Assembly (NCBI GenBank): GCA_026014585.1
Contig: JAOZIA010000010.1
Coordinates: forward strand, 1-64,000
Reading direction: 5' to 3'
DNA length: 64,000 bases
Source of the DNA: Candidatus Bathyarchaeota archaeon
GTDB lineage: Archaea > Thermoproteota > Bathyarchaeia > Bathyarchaeales > Bathycorpusculaceae
Position numbers and translations under genes: made by a program. Shown in pieces: positions 7,838 through 17,042 of the stretch (positions within the stretch are counted from its first letter, which is position 1; every line of letters begins with the position of its first letter). A model generated the notes under the pieces. That model ran no database searches. It was given only the letters and a program-made list of their open reading frames with translations, and had not been told where the DNA came from.

Positions 7838-9070
7838 ATGGCAAACAAAAAAATTGTTGTAAAATTTGGTGGTTCAAGCCTTGCAGATCATGAACGTTTA
7901 CTGAGAGCTGTAAAAGCCGTGGTTAATGAAACTCAAAAAGGCACAAAAATCGCCGTTGTAGTTTCCGCCATGGGCAAAACAACCGATGTACTAATGACCA
8001 CTGCAAAAAACACTTCAAATGGAAAACTGGAAAAGAAAGACTTAGACGACATCCTCTCCATGGGCGAACGGACAAGCGTGAGAATCTTTTCTGCAGCACT
8101 CAAAAACAATGGTGTGGACTCATGCTATTTTGACCCCGTTGACTGTAATTGGCCAATAATCTCTGATGACTCATTCCAAAACGCTAACCCGATACTTTCA
8201 GAATGCGAAAAAAACATCAAAGAAGCAGTCCTGCCTATAGTTGAAAGAGGTGTCGTTCCAGTAATTGCTGGGTTCCTTGGAAAAACCAAAGAGGGAAAAA
8301 CCACAACAATGGGCAGAGGCGGAAGTGACACAACAGCGTTTGTACTGGCAGAATCTTTAGGTGCAGACCAAGTTATCTTGGTAACTGACGCGGACGGCAT
8401 AATGTCAGGTGACCCCAAACTGATTAGTAAGCCTCAGCGACTTAAAGAAATAAACGTGTCATCACTTGTTGGCTTGGCAGATTCAGGCTCCAAGTTCATC
8501 CACAACAAAGCTTTAAAGTACAAACCTAAAAACATCGACGTTAAAGTTATGAACAGCGCGCACGGAGATTTAAGCAAGGAAGGCACCATAATTAAAGGAG
8601 GATTAGCAACGGAACTCGGCGTTGAAATAGCACACCCAAACCCAGTAGCAGAAATAACAGTAGTTGGAAAAGGCATCCCATCAAACCCAGAAATCGTAAT
8701 GGATATGATGCAAAAAGCCAAAGAGCACTCATCACTTCTGGGCATGTCAATGAACATGAACTCAGTCATACTCTACGTTGCCCAAGACCAAAGCTTAGAG
8801 CAGCTAGTAAATAGCATTCATCAGATAACAGTAGGCAACAAAGAAACCCTTGCTATGGCAGTTAAAAAGGACCTTGTGTTTTTGCAAACCAGCGGAGTTG
8901 GGCTGGAAGAAACACATGGAATTATCGGAAAAATCAGCGAGGAACTTCGCAAAAACAACATCAACATTTCGGGTATTTTAACCATAACTTCAAGTATTCT
9001 TCTTTTTGTAGACTGGAACGAACGAGAGAGAACTCTTACATTAGTAAAGGATGCATTAAAAGGTAAATGA
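7838..9070 (+). CDS. lysC: Aspartate kinase
   Basis: Phosphorylates aspartate to aspartyl phosphate. The amino acid kinase domain begins with VVKFGGSSL and contains GRGGSDTTA near residue 165. Two ACT domains follow (about 270-410), so feedback control by an amino acid is likely. I start it at ATG 7838, behind GGTG at 7825-7828; an in-frame GTG at 7826 would add four residues. At the head of the shikimate operon it probably supplies aspartate semialdehyde for ADTH synthase, the next gene, which overlaps it by four bases. Which amino acid binds the ACT domains is unknown. Confidence 0.95.
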   Translation: MANKKIVVKFGGSSLADHERLLRAVKAVVNETQKGTKIAVVVSAMGKTTDVLMTTAKNTSNGKLEKKDLDDILSMGERTSVRIFSAALKNNGVDSCYFDPVDCNWPIISDDSFQNANPILSECEKNIKEAVLPIVERGVVPVIAGFLGKTKEGKTTTMGRGGSDTTAFVLAESLGADQVILVTDADGIMSGDPKLISKPQRLKEINVSSLVGLADSGSKFIHNKALKYKPKNIDVKVMNSAHGDLSKEGTIIKGGLATELGVEIAHPNPVAEITVVGKGIPSNPEIVMDMMQKAKEHSSLLGMSMNMNSVILYVAQDQSLEQLVNSIHQITVGNKETLAMAVKKDLVFLQTSGVGLEETHGIIGKISEELRKNNINISGILTITSSILLFVDWNERERTLTLVKDALKGK

Positions 9071-9864
9071 AAATGAATGTTGGAAAAGAACGCAGACTAA
9101 AAAGAATAATACAGCAAGACAACAAAACCGTAATCGTACCCATGGACCACGGCGTAACCATAGGACCAATCCAAGGCATAACCAACATGCAACAAATAAT
9201 CAACCAACTCATAGCAGGCAAAGCCGACGCAGTATTAGTCCACAAAGGCATCGCAAAACGAGTCAACACAAACGGCACAGGATTAATCGTTATGCTCTCA
9301 GGCGCATCCAACCTAAACCCCAACATGAACAACAAAGTCCAAGTTTGCAGTGTACAAGAAGCCATAAGAATCGGCGCAGACGCAGTATCAGTGCATGTGA
9401 ACGTTGGCGCAACTGATGAAGATAAAATGCTGCGAAACCTTGGAAAAGTAGCAGATGAATGCGAAACATTTGGAATGCCCCTGCTTGCCATGATGTATCC
9501 GCGAGGACCAAAAATCAACGATGAGCACAACGTACATGTAGTAGCTCATGCCGCACGAATAGGCGCTGAGTTAGGTGCAGACATCATCAAAACAAACTTC
9601 ACAGGCAACATAGACACCTTCAAAACCGTGACAGAAAGCTGTCCTGTCCCAGTCGTGATTGCTGGAGGACCAAAATGCAAGACACAACAAGAAATCCTGC
9701 AAACCACCAGTGACGCAATCAAAGCGGGAGCAGTAGGGCTCTCAATTGGCAGAAACATTTTCCAGCATGAAAACCCAACCTTAATAGTTAAAGCACTCTC
9801 AGCAATCGTGCACAAGGAAGCATCTGTTGAGGAAGCCTGTAAGATTTTGGGTGAAAAATGTTGA
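9067..9864 (+). CDS. 2-amino-3,7-dideoxy-D-threo-hept-6-ulosonate (ADTH) synthase
   Basis: First committed step of the archaeal route to dehydroquinate (family of Methanocaldococcus MJ0400): condenses 6-deoxy-5-ketofructose-1-phosphate with aspartate semialdehyde, replacing DAHP synthase. It is a class I aldolase-like TIM barrel with early VPMDHGVTIGP and Schiff-base region GADIIKTNFTG. Length 265 is typical. Starts at 9067 and 9073 are both possible. It overlaps lysC and the DHQ synthase gene. The gene for the ketofructose-phosphate donor is not in the window. Confidence 0.93.
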   Translation: MKMNVGKERRLKRIIQQDNKTVIVPMDHGVTIGPIQGITNMQQIINQLIAGKADAVLVHKGIAKRVNTNGTGLIVMLSGASNLNPNMNNKVQVCSVQEAIRIGADAVSVHVNVGATDEDKMLRNLGKVADECETFGMPLLAMMYPRGPKINDEHNVHVVAHAARIGAELGADIIKTNFTGNIDTFKTVTESCPVPVVIAGGPKCKTQQEILQTTSDAIKAGAVGLSIGRNIFQHENPTLIVKALSAIVHKEASVEEACKILGEKC

Positions 9865-10877
9865 AGGAACTTTGGATAGAAACACCAAAAAAAAACACCG
9901 TAGAGAGCATTGTTAGCCAATATGCTGATTGGGTTGTTGAAGAAAACAAAGCCACACGGCTATCAGATAAAATCACAGCAGATGTTGTTAACCCAAAAAA
10001 AGACGACAAACTCGAAAAAGCCAATGTGCAAAACAAGATTTTACGCATCTGCATCCTCGATAAGGAAACAGAAAACCAAACAGTAGAAGCAGCTGAACTG
10101 GGTGCAAGTTACTTAATTATCAGCACTGCGAACTGGCGGGTTATTCCATTGGAAAACTTGATTGCCCGCACAAAAAACAAAAGCAAACTCATCGCAGAAG
10201 TTACCAACGCAGAAGAAGCCAAAGTAGCCCTTGAAACTCTCGAGTTGGGAACTGATGGTGTTTTACTGAAAAACAGTGACAGCGACGAAATCATAAAAAC
10301 CGTCTCAGTTGTCAAGCCTGAAGCGTTAAAGCTTGAGATGAAAACAGCAAAAATCATCGCCACCAAACCAATCAGTAACGGCGCAAGAGTCTGTGTTGAC
10401 ACTTGTGACTTGATGACGGTTGGTGAGGGCATGTTGGTTGGCAGTCAAAGTGCGGGGCTGTTTTTGGTTGAGGCTGAGGTTAACGAGAACCCCTATGTTG
10501 CGTCGCGTCCCTTCCGTGTTAACGCGGGTTCATGTTCAATGTACACGTTGGGTAATTTGCAGACTACAAGGTACCTGCAGGAGTTCAAAGCAGGCGACGA
10601 AGTTGTACTTGTGAATCGCGAGGGTAAAACGCGTAAGGCTAATGTGGGAAGAATAAAAATTGAAATCCGACCACTCATCCTAGTTGAGGCACAGGTGGAG
10701 GGAAAAATCATCAAAACCATCCTTCAAAACGCCGAAACCATCCGCGTTGTCACACCAGAGGGCTCAAAACCCGTAACGGAATTAAAAGCGGGCGATGAGG
10801 TTGTGGTTCATTTGGCAGCTAAAGGCGGGCGGCACTTTGGAATTTCTGTGCCTGATGAAACGGTGATTGAGAAGTGA
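9858..10877 (+). CDS. aroB': 3-dehydroquinate synthase II (archaeal)
   Basis: Converts ADTH to 3-dehydroquinate by oxidative deamination and cyclisation (family of MJ1249). It is unrelated to bacterial AroB. The N-terminal half is a barrel-like region (ELGASYLIISTANWRVIPLENLIA). The conserved C-terminal half has VCVDTCDLMTVGEGMLVGSQ, then PFRVNAGSCSMYTLGN and a beta-rich end. At 339 residues it is of usual length. It overlaps ADTH synthase by 7 bases and AroD by 4. Confidence 0.93.
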   Translation: MLKELWIETPKKNTVESIVSQYADWVVEENKATRLSDKITADVVNPKKDDKLEKANVQNKILRICILDKETENQTVEAAELGASYLIISTANWRVIPLENLIARTKNKSKLIAEVTNAEEAKVALETLELGTDGVLLKNSDSDEIIKTVSVVKPEALKLEMKTAKIIATKPISNGARVCVDTCDLMTVGEGMLVGSQSAGLFLVEAEVNENPYVASRPFRVNAGSCSMYTLGNLQTTRYLQEFKAGDEVVLVNREGKTRKANVGRIKIEIRPLILVEAQVEGKIIKTILQNAETIRVVTPEGSKPVTELKAGDEVVVHLAAKGGRHFGISVPDETVIEK

Positions 10878-11554
10878 CCGCGAGAATCTGCGTCTCGATT
10901 CTCCCAAAAAACAACCTTGAAGCATTAACCCTAATAAAACAGGCAGAAAACGCAAACGCCGACTTCATCGAAGTCAGATTAGACTGCCTTGAAACCTCCC
11001 GCAACCTAAAAGAACTAACAAACATCACAAAAACCCCTCTTATTGCAACCAACAAACTTGAGCGCGAGCACGGGTTTTTCTCTGGAACCGAAGCTGAGCG
11101 ACAGCAGACGCTTTTGGAATCCGCCAAAAATGGTTTCCAGTACGTTGATGTTGACCTTTCAAGTAGTCTGCATCAAGAGACACTTCTAAAACTCAAAGAA
11201 ACAGGGGTAAAGACGATTGTGTCCTTCCACAAATTTGATGGACCCTTAACCAATTCGGAAATGGAAGAAGTTCTTCAACAGCAACTTGCTCTGGACGCGG
11301 ATGTCTGCAAAATCGTGACCACCGCCAGCACAGTTGAAGATAACCTTGCAATATTGCAGTTTATTGCTAAAAACAAAAAACAAGCCCGACTGGTTTGTTT
11401 CTGCATGGGCGAGAACGGAAAACTTTCCAGATTGTTCTCACCCCTCTTTGGTGCCTTCTTCACCTTTGCCGCCTTAGACACAGGCAGCGAAACCGCAAAG
11501 GGCCAAATGAGCATTGGCGAAATGAAGGCATCCTATGGCATGCTAGGTGTATAA
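10874..11554 (+). CDS. aroD: 3-dehydroquinate dehydratase, type I
   Basis: Dehydrates dehydroquinate to dehydroshikimate through a lysine Schiff base. The type I barrel is seen in ICVSILPKN, ADFIEVRLDCLE, the catalytic His region VSFHKFDGP and the Schiff-base lysine in ADVCKIVTTA. The C-terminal GQMSIGEMKASY is also characteristic. A GTG start at 10874 overlaps the stop of the preceding gene by four bases, so translation is coupled. Length 226. Confidence 0.95.
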   Translation: MTARICVSILPKNNLEALTLIKQAENANADFIEVRLDCLETSRNLKELTNITKTPLIATNKLEREHGFFSGTEAERQQTLLESAKNGFQYVDVDLSSSLHQETLLKLKETGVKTIVSFHKFDGPLTNSEMEEVLQQQLALDADVCKIVTTASTVEDNLAILQFIAKNKKQARLVCFCMGENGKLSRLFSPLFGAFFTFAALDTGSETAKGQMSIGEMKASYGMLGV

Positions 11555-11556
11555 TC

Positions 11557-12417
11557 ATGGATGTTTCGGGAAAAACACGCGTGTACGGAGTCATAGGTGA
11601 CCCCATAGAACACACCCTAAGCCCAACACTGCAAAACGCAGCATTTGAGGCATCAGAGTTAGATTGTGTATTTTTGGCGTTTCCAGTCAAAACAGGACAG
11701 GTCAAAGAGGCGCTAGACGGGATGCGAGCACTTGAGATTTGCGGGTTAAACGTGACTATGCCCCACAAAAACGCCGTTATAGCGTATCTGGATGAAATCC
11801 AAGAAGAAGCCAAATTCCTAAAAGCAGTAAACACCATCCACAACCAAAATGGCAAACTCCAAGGCTACAACACTGACGGAGTCGGCGCAGTCAACGCGCT
11901 AAAAGAAAATGGTGCAGACCCCAAGGGTAAACGTGTTCTTCTTTTGGGTGCGGGTGGTGCTGCAAGAGCAATCGCATTTGCCTTAACTAAGGAGGCATCG
12001 GAAATAGTGGTTTTGAACCGCACTGAATCACAGGCAACAGAATTAGCCAATGCCCTGACCGAAGCAACAAAAAAGAAAATCAGTTCAGACACCCTGTCTT
12101 CAGAATCACTTAAGGGTCACCTGCCAAAAGCAGACATACTAATCAACGCCACCTCAGTTGGCATGAAACCAGCCCTTCAAAGTCCAGCACCAGCAAACCT
12201 GCTAAAACCCGACTCGGCAGTGATGGATATTGTGTACAATCCAGTGGAAACCCAATTGGCAAAAGACGCCAAAGCCACAGGTGCCAAAGTGGTTAGCGGG
12301 GTTGAAATGCTCATTTATCAAGGTGCGGCAGCGTTTGAGATTTGGACAGGACAGAGCGCGCCCGTAGATGTTATGAGGAAGGCCGCGCTTAATCACTTAC
12401 AGAAGGTGCAAATTTGA
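11557..12417 (+). CDS. aroE: Shikimate dehydrogenase
   Basis: NADP-dependent reduction of dehydroshikimate to shikimate. Substrate-binding motifs are VIGDPIEHTLSP and GLNVTMPHK. The Rossmann motif is LLLGAGGAARAIAFAL, and the C-terminal end has DIVYNPVETQL. I start it at ATG 11557, seven bases after AGGTG (11545-11549); the same frame is open upstream inside aroD but that extension has no family similarity. 286 residues, as expected. Confidence 0.95.
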   Translation: MDVSGKTRVYGVIGDPIEHTLSPTLQNAAFEASELDCVFLAFPVKTGQVKEALDGMRALEICGLNVTMPHKNAVIAYLDEIQEEAKFLKAVNTIHNQNGKLQGYNTDGVGAVNALKENGADPKGKRVLLLGAGGAARAIAFALTKEASEIVVLNRTESQATELANALTEATKKKISSDTLSSESLKGHLPKADILINATSVGMKPALQSPAPANLLKPDSAVMDIVYNPVETQLAKDAKATGAKVVSGVEMLIYQGAAAFEIWTGQSAPVDVMRKAALNHLQKVQI

Positions 12418-13289
12418 AGGGTCAAGCAACGGCTTTGGCGCATGGTGCAGCTACAATAGTTAACGCGATAGCTTTGGGGAAGGGTGCCGCGTTTGGTGTG
12501 GACTTGTGGACTAAGGCGCGTGTAGAGTTAACGGATGAACCAGAAATAATCAAGGCTGAAATTACTTCTGACCCAAAAGAGAGCCCATTATTAACCCAAA
12601 GTGCTGCAATTCGAGTTCTCAAACATTTCAAAGCTGACAAACAGTTTGGTGCAAACATCACCTCATGGTCAAGCATTCCCGCTGCAAGAGGACTAAAAAG
12701 TAGCAGTGTAGCCGCAAACGCTGTGGTACTGGCAACTGCAGCCGCACTTGGGCAGAAGCTGGATGATTTGGAAGCTGTGCATCTGGGGGTGCAGGCGGCG
12801 TTTGACGCCAAAGTTACGGTCACCGGCGCTTTTGATGATGCGTCAGCATCCTATTTTGGCGGCGTAGTAATCACTGACAATTCTGCGCAGAAAATCGTGA
12901 AGTGTTTGCCTCTACCTGAAGACGTGGTTGTGCTGTTTCATGTTCCGCCCCAAAAAGCTTACACAATAAACAGTGATGTTCAGAGGCTGAAAACTGTAAA
13001 GCCGCTGGTTGAGCTCGCCTACGAGGAAACTTTGAAGGGCAAAATCTGGGATGCCCTGACGCTTAATGGTCTGGTTTATTCTGCTGCGTCGAATCAGAAC
13101 AGCAAAATCGCAGTTGACGCGTTGGCGGCTGGTGCTGTGGCAGCTGGGCTTTGTGGTAAAGGGCCCTCAACAACCGCAGTGTGTCCCATAGAAAAAGTGG
13201 AAGTGGTTAAAGTTGCTCTTCAAGCCTATGAAGGCGAAATCTTGCAGGCGAACCTGAACAGTGAGAAAGCCAAGGTGATACCGAATTGA
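12414..13289 (+). CDS. aroK: Shikimate kinase, archaeal GHMP type
   Basis: Phosphorylates shikimate. This is the archaeal non-homologous form of the GHMP kinase superfamily, not the P-loop AroK of bacteria. The ATP-binding loop is IPAARGLKSSSVAANAV (near residue 84), and the GHMP C-terminal motif is AAGLCGKGPSTTAV. The start is TTG at 12414, five bases after AAGGTG, overlapping the aroE stop. 291 residues. Confidence 0.94.
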   Translation: MKGQATALAHGAATIVNAIALGKGAAFGVDLWTKARVELTDEPEIIKAEITSDPKESPLLTQSAAIRVLKHFKADKQFGANITSWSSIPAARGLKSSSVAANAVVLATAAALGQKLDDLEAVHLGVQAAFDAKVTVTGAFDDASASYFGGVVITDNSAQKIVKCLPLPEDVVVLFHVPPQKAYTINSDVQRLKTVKPLVELAYEETLKGKIWDALTLNGLVYSAASNQNSKIAVDALAAGAVAAGLCGKGPSTTAVCPIEKVEVVKVALQAYEGEILQANLNSEKAKVIPN

Positions 13290-14590
13290 CAGACGTAACC
13301 ATCAATCGAACCCTCAAACTCAAAGGCAAAGTCTGCACGCCACCCTCAAAATCTTACACTCAACGCATGGTTCTCGCTGCTGCACTTAGTCAGGGCACAT
13401 CAAAAATCTCCAACCCACTAATCGCCCAAGATTCCGAGGCAATATTGCGAGCCATCACAGCTTTTGGTGCAAAAACCAAAATCTCAGAGGATTGCTGGAA
13501 AATCGAAGGTACCAGACAGATAACAACTCCAACTGAACCAGTGGATTGTGGTGAATCAGGTGCGACTTTGCGGTTTATGGTTCCCGTAGCAGCGTTAACG
13601 GAGGGTTCTTCGACTTTGTTGTTTAGGGGTTCTCTTGAGCGTCGCCCAATTGACCCGTTACTGAAAAGCCTCAGTGAGCTTGGAGCCCAAGCAGAGGTTA
13701 CAAAGGTTGGTGATAAGGATGCAGTGAAGGTTTTTGGTGGCGGAATCAAGGGCGGAAAAACCCAGATTGCAGGCAACGTGAGCAGCCAGTTTATTTCGGG
13801 GTTAATGTTTGCGTGCCCAATGGCACAAAATGACACCGAAATCACCTTAACCACACCCCTTGAATCGAAGGATTACGTGAAAATGACGGCGGAAGTGCTT
13901 GCCCAACACAAAATACGTGTTCACATCAAAGAGGACTTTAGCCAAATAATCATACCAGCAAAACAAACCTACAAACCACACAGCAGCAGGGTTCCAGGCG
14001 ATTTCTCCTCAGCAGCCTTTCTTTTAGCAGCTTCCGCCATAACAGATTCAAAAGTGAAAATTGAAAACCTCCCATATCAAACTGCTCAAGGTGACAGGGC
14101 AATTTTGGAGATTCTCAAACGTATGGGTGTAGAAGAAAAAGTCTCCTCGGGTTATGTGGAAATCAGAGGTACAGGCGGCTACCTCAAAGCCACTGACGTT
14201 GATGCCTCAAATATTCCTGACCTTGTTCCAGCATGCGTGGTTCTTGCCTGCTACGCAAGGGGTATCTCAAAAATTTACAATGCAGGCAGACTCAGACTCA
14301 AAGAATCAGACAGACTCACATCACTCTATATTGAGCTAAAAAATATGGGAGCAGACATCGTGATGGATGAGGACAGCTTAACAATTAGGGGTCCATCGAT
14401 GATGTATGGTGCAATGATTGATGCACACAATGACCACCGAATCGCCATGGCCTGCGCAGTCGCAGCTTTACGCGCAGAGGGGGAAACCATCATAAAATAT
14501 GCGCAATGCGTTCGAAAATCTTATCCGCAATTCTTCATTCATCTTAAACAATTAGGAGCAGATGTAGTTGGCGGGAAATTCGATAGGTAA
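13286..14590 (+). CDS. aroA: 3-phosphoshikimate 1-carboxyvinyltransferase (EPSP synthase)
   Basis: Adds enolpyruvate from PEP to shikimate-3-phosphate. Motifs: PPSKSYTQRMVLAAAL at the N-terminus, CGESGATLRFMVPVAAL, the LFRGSLERRPIDPLL loop, and C-terminal NDHRIAMACAVAAL. It begins with TTG at 13286 behind GGTGATA and overlaps aroK by four bases. 434 residues, full length. Confidence 0.96.
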   Translation: MTDVTINRTLKLKGKVCTPPSKSYTQRMVLAAALSQGTSKISNPLIAQDSEAILRAITAFGAKTKISEDCWKIEGTRQITTPTEPVDCGESGATLRFMVPVAALTEGSSTLLFRGSLERRPIDPLLKSLSELGAQAEVTKVGDKDAVKVFGGGIKGGKTQIAGNVSSQFISGLMFACPMAQNDTEITLTTPLESKDYVKMTAEVLAQHKIRVHIKEDFSQIIIPAKQTYKPHSSRVPGDFSSAAFLLAASAITDSKVKIENLPYQTAQGDRAILEILKRMGVEEKVSSGYVEIRGTGGYLKATDVDASNIPDLVPACVVLACYARGISKIYNAGRLRLKESDRLTSLYIELKNMGADIVMDEDSLTIRGPSMMYGAMIDAHNDHRIAMACAVAALRAEGETIIKYAQCVRKSYPQFFIHLKQLGADVVGGKFDR

Positions 14591-15671
14591 AGAATTCACC
14601 ATAACCAGTTTCGGAGAAAGCCACGGCAAAGTCATCGGCGTAGTAGTTGATGGTTGCCCAGCAGGCTTGCCACTATCCGAAGAAGACATCCAAGTTGAAC
14701 TGGACAGGCGCATACCAGCAGAACCCAAAATCAGTTCAGCGCGAAGAGAAAAAGACACAGCAACCATACTATCAGGCGTTTTCAATGGTTACACCACAGG
14801 TGCCCCAATTACAGTTACAGTTCAAAATAAGGAAACCATCTCAAGTGATTACGAATCCATCAAAGACCTGCCGCGACCTGGACACTCTGATTTTCCAGCT
14901 AAAATCAGGTACGGCGGATTTAACGATTACCGAGGCGGCGGACGCTTCTCAGGACGAGTCACCGTCGCATTGATTATGGCTGGTGCGATTGCCAAAAAAC
15001 TGCTCACCCGCTACAACATTGACGTTTTAGCTTACACGCTGTCAATCGGAAACGTGCGGACAGAGAAGCGGTTCTCGGCAGCGATGATTCGTGAAAACAA
15101 GTTTTTGGCTTCAACACGTTGTCCTGACCTTGAATGCGCACAGAAAATGGAGGAAGCCATCATTAACGCACGCAAAGAAGGAGATAGCCTTGGCGGGTTA
15201 GTGGAATGCTTTGTGTTGAATATGCCCGTTGGCATAGGTGAGCCCTTGTTTGATGCGTTGGATGCGGATTTGGCTAAGGCGGTTTTTGTGGTTTCTGCCG
15301 TAAAGGGTGTAGAGTTTGGTGCGGGGTTCGTGGCTGCTGAACTGCGTGGCTCAGAAAACAATGATGAATTTCTGCTAAAGAACGGCAAAGTCGTGTCCAA
15401 CACGGAGAATGCTGGTGGAATTCTTGGGGGAATGTCCACTGGAATGCCCATCACGCTACGGGCAGCAATCAAACCCACACCAAGCATCGGCAAAGAACAA
15501 AAAACCGTGAATTTGTCCTGCATGAAAGAGGAAACCCTAAACATCACAGGCAGACATGACCCATGCGTGGTTCCCAAAGCAGTGCCAGCAATCGAAGCGG
15601 TAGTTGCAGTAACCATAGCTGACCATCTGATTCGAGCAGGATTTATTTCTAAAGTTCTCAAGGAGCACTAA
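14568..15671 (+). CDS. aroC: Chorismate synthase
   Basis: FMN-dependent elimination of phosphate from EPSP to give chorismate. Signatures are SFGESHGKVIGVVVDGCPAGL-type N-terminus, YGGFNDYRGGGRFSGRVT (near residue 117) and C-terminal RHDPCVVPKAVPAIEAV. The start is TTG at 14568 with AGGAG nine bases upstream, overlapping aroA by 23 bases. 367 residues. Confidence 0.96.
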   Translation: MAGNSIGKEFTITSFGESHGKVIGVVVDGCPAGLPLSEEDIQVELDRRIPAEPKISSARREKDTATILSGVFNGYTTGAPITVTVQNKETISSDYESIKDLPRPGHSDFPAKIRYGGFNDYRGGGRFSGRVTVALIMAGAIAKKLLTRYNIDVLAYTLSIGNVRTEKRFSAAMIRENKFLASTRCPDLECAQKMEEAIINARKEGDSLGGLVECFVLNMPVGIGEPLFDALDADLAKAVFVVSAVKGVEFGAGFVAAELRGSENNDEFLLKNGKVVSNTENAGGILGGMSTGMPITLRAAIKPTPSIGKEQKTVNLSCMKEETLNITGRHDPCVVPKAVPAIEAVVAVTIADHLIRAGFISKVLKEH

Positions 15672-15673
15672 AA

Positions 15674-15934
15674 ATGAGCGAACTTGAACAACTAAGGAAA
15701 AAAGTAGATGCCACAGACGAGAAAATTTTGGCTGCGCTCTGTGAGCGGGTGGCTGTTTGCAGAGAGATTGGTGCGGTTAAAAAGAAGAATGGATTAGCGG
15801 TTAGAGATACGGAACGTGAGGAGCAGCTTTTGGAGCGAATTAGCCAGAGGGCTGCTGAATTGGGTTTGGATTCAGATTCTGTTTTGGTGCTTTACCGCGA
15901 AATAGTTAATATGTGCAGTATCGTTCAAAGGTAA
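15674..15934 (+). CDS. aroQ: Chorismate mutase, AroQ type
   Basis: Rearranges chorismate to prephenate. It is a stand-alone 86-residue all-helical AroQ domain: ELEQLRKKVDATDEKILAAL, RVAVCREIGAVKKKNGL and DTEREEQLLERI carry the expected Arg and Lys active-site residues. It sits two bases after aroC. Prephenate is used by tyrA downstream and by pheA at 30545. Confidence 0.93.
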   Translation: MSELEQLRKKVDATDEKILAALCERVAVCREIGAVKKKNGLAVRDTEREEQLLERISQRAAELGLDSDSVLVLYREIVNMCSIVQR

Positions 15935-15962
15935 AGGAACTCTTTACGGAGAGCCAAATGGT

Positions 15963-17042
15963 ATGCTGTATGAAATAAATGAGAAAGCTCTTAGACTGGA
16001 AAGTGAAGGAAAAAAGATTATTCGCTTAAACCTTGGTGACCCTGACATGGCAACTCCACCCGAAATCGTGGAAGCAGCTTATGCGTCAATGAAGGCAGGT
16101 AAAACCAAGTACTCATCCTCTTATGGCGAAGGCAAGCTGAGGGCTAAACTTGCAGAAATTCACAATGTTAAACCTGAAAACATAGTTATCACTCCGGGGT
16201 CTAAATGGGGCATCTTTGCTACCCTGTACTTGATGATGAAGGGCGGCGGAAACGTAATCGTGCCCACACCCTACTGGACCGCTTATGATTTAATCGCTAA
16301 AACCCTTGGCGCCAAAACCAAACTGCTCAAAACTACGCTGGAAGACCAATGGAAAGTTGATTTGGGTCAGCTGGAAGAAATGATTGATGCCGAAACCAAA
16401 ATGATAATTCTCAACAACCCCAACAACCCAACCAGCAAAGTCATCGACGACAGAACGTTGGATGGCATCGTGGAAATCGCCAACAAAAAAGGCATCACCA
16501 TCCTCTCCGATGAAGTTTACGGCGCTATCGCGTTTAACAAAACCAAAAGCATCCTCGACTACGACGGAGAATGCAAACACATACTAAGCAATGGGTTTAG
16601 CAAAACCTTCACCATGACAGGCTGGAGAATCGGATACATCATCGCCGAAAAAATGCTAGTTGACAAAATAACCAAACTCAACCAAATCACCATCAACAAC
16701 GTACCCGTATTCATCCAAGAAGCCGCCATGAAAGGCTTAGAGCTACACGCCCAAATCGCCAGCAACATTAAAGCAAAATACAAAGCACGCGCTGACCTCG
16801 CAAGCAAAAAACTCGCAGACGCAGGCTTCAAATTCACCAAACCCGACGCCCCCTTCTACGTGTTTCCAAAACTGGATGGGTTAGATGGCGAAAAATTCAC
16901 TTTGAATTTGCTGGATAATGGTGTCGCGGTGGCTCCGGGTACAAGTTTTGGTGATTACCGTGAGCACTTCCGCATTAGCTTAACTGCTCCAGACGACCAA
17001 ATTGAGGTTGCACTGGATAAAATCTGTGAGGCTGCCAAATGA
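15963..17042 (+). CDS. PLP-dependent aminotransferase, class I (aromatic/aspartate)
   Basis: Probably transaminates 4-hydroxyphenylpyruvate and phenylpyruvate, as inferred from operon position. Fold-type I motifs: RLNLGDPDMATPPEI, NNPNNPTSKVI, SDEVYGAI, and the PLP lysine in SNGFSKTFTMTGWRIGY. The C-terminal arginine is in EHFRISLTAP. At 359 residues it lacks about 20-30 N-terminal residues found in many relatives, and no start codon exists upstream in frame before a TAG at 15903. GGAG lies 11 bases before the ATG. Confidence 0.9.
   Translation: MLYEINEKALRLESEGKKIIRLNLGDPDMATPPEIVEAAYASMKAGKTKYSSSYGEGKLRAKLAEIHNVKPENIVITPGSKWGIFATLYLMMKGGGNVIVPTPYWTAYDLIAKTLGAKTKLLKTTLEDQWKVDLGQLEEMIDAETKMIILNNPNNPTSKVIDDRTLDGIVEIANKKGITILSDEVYGAIAFNKTKSILDYDGECKHILSNGFSKTFTMTGWRIGYIIAEKMLVDKITKLNQITINNVPVFIQEAAMKGLELHAQIASNIKAKYKARADLASKKLADAGFKFTKPDAPFYVFPKLDGLDGEKFTLNLLDNGVAVAPGTSFGDYREHFRISLTAPDDQIEVALDKICEAAK

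Noticed and set aside
11395-11556. N-terminal extension of aroE
   Set aside because: The stretch overlaps the conserved end of aroD; a ribosome site and the family N-terminus both fit ATG 11557.
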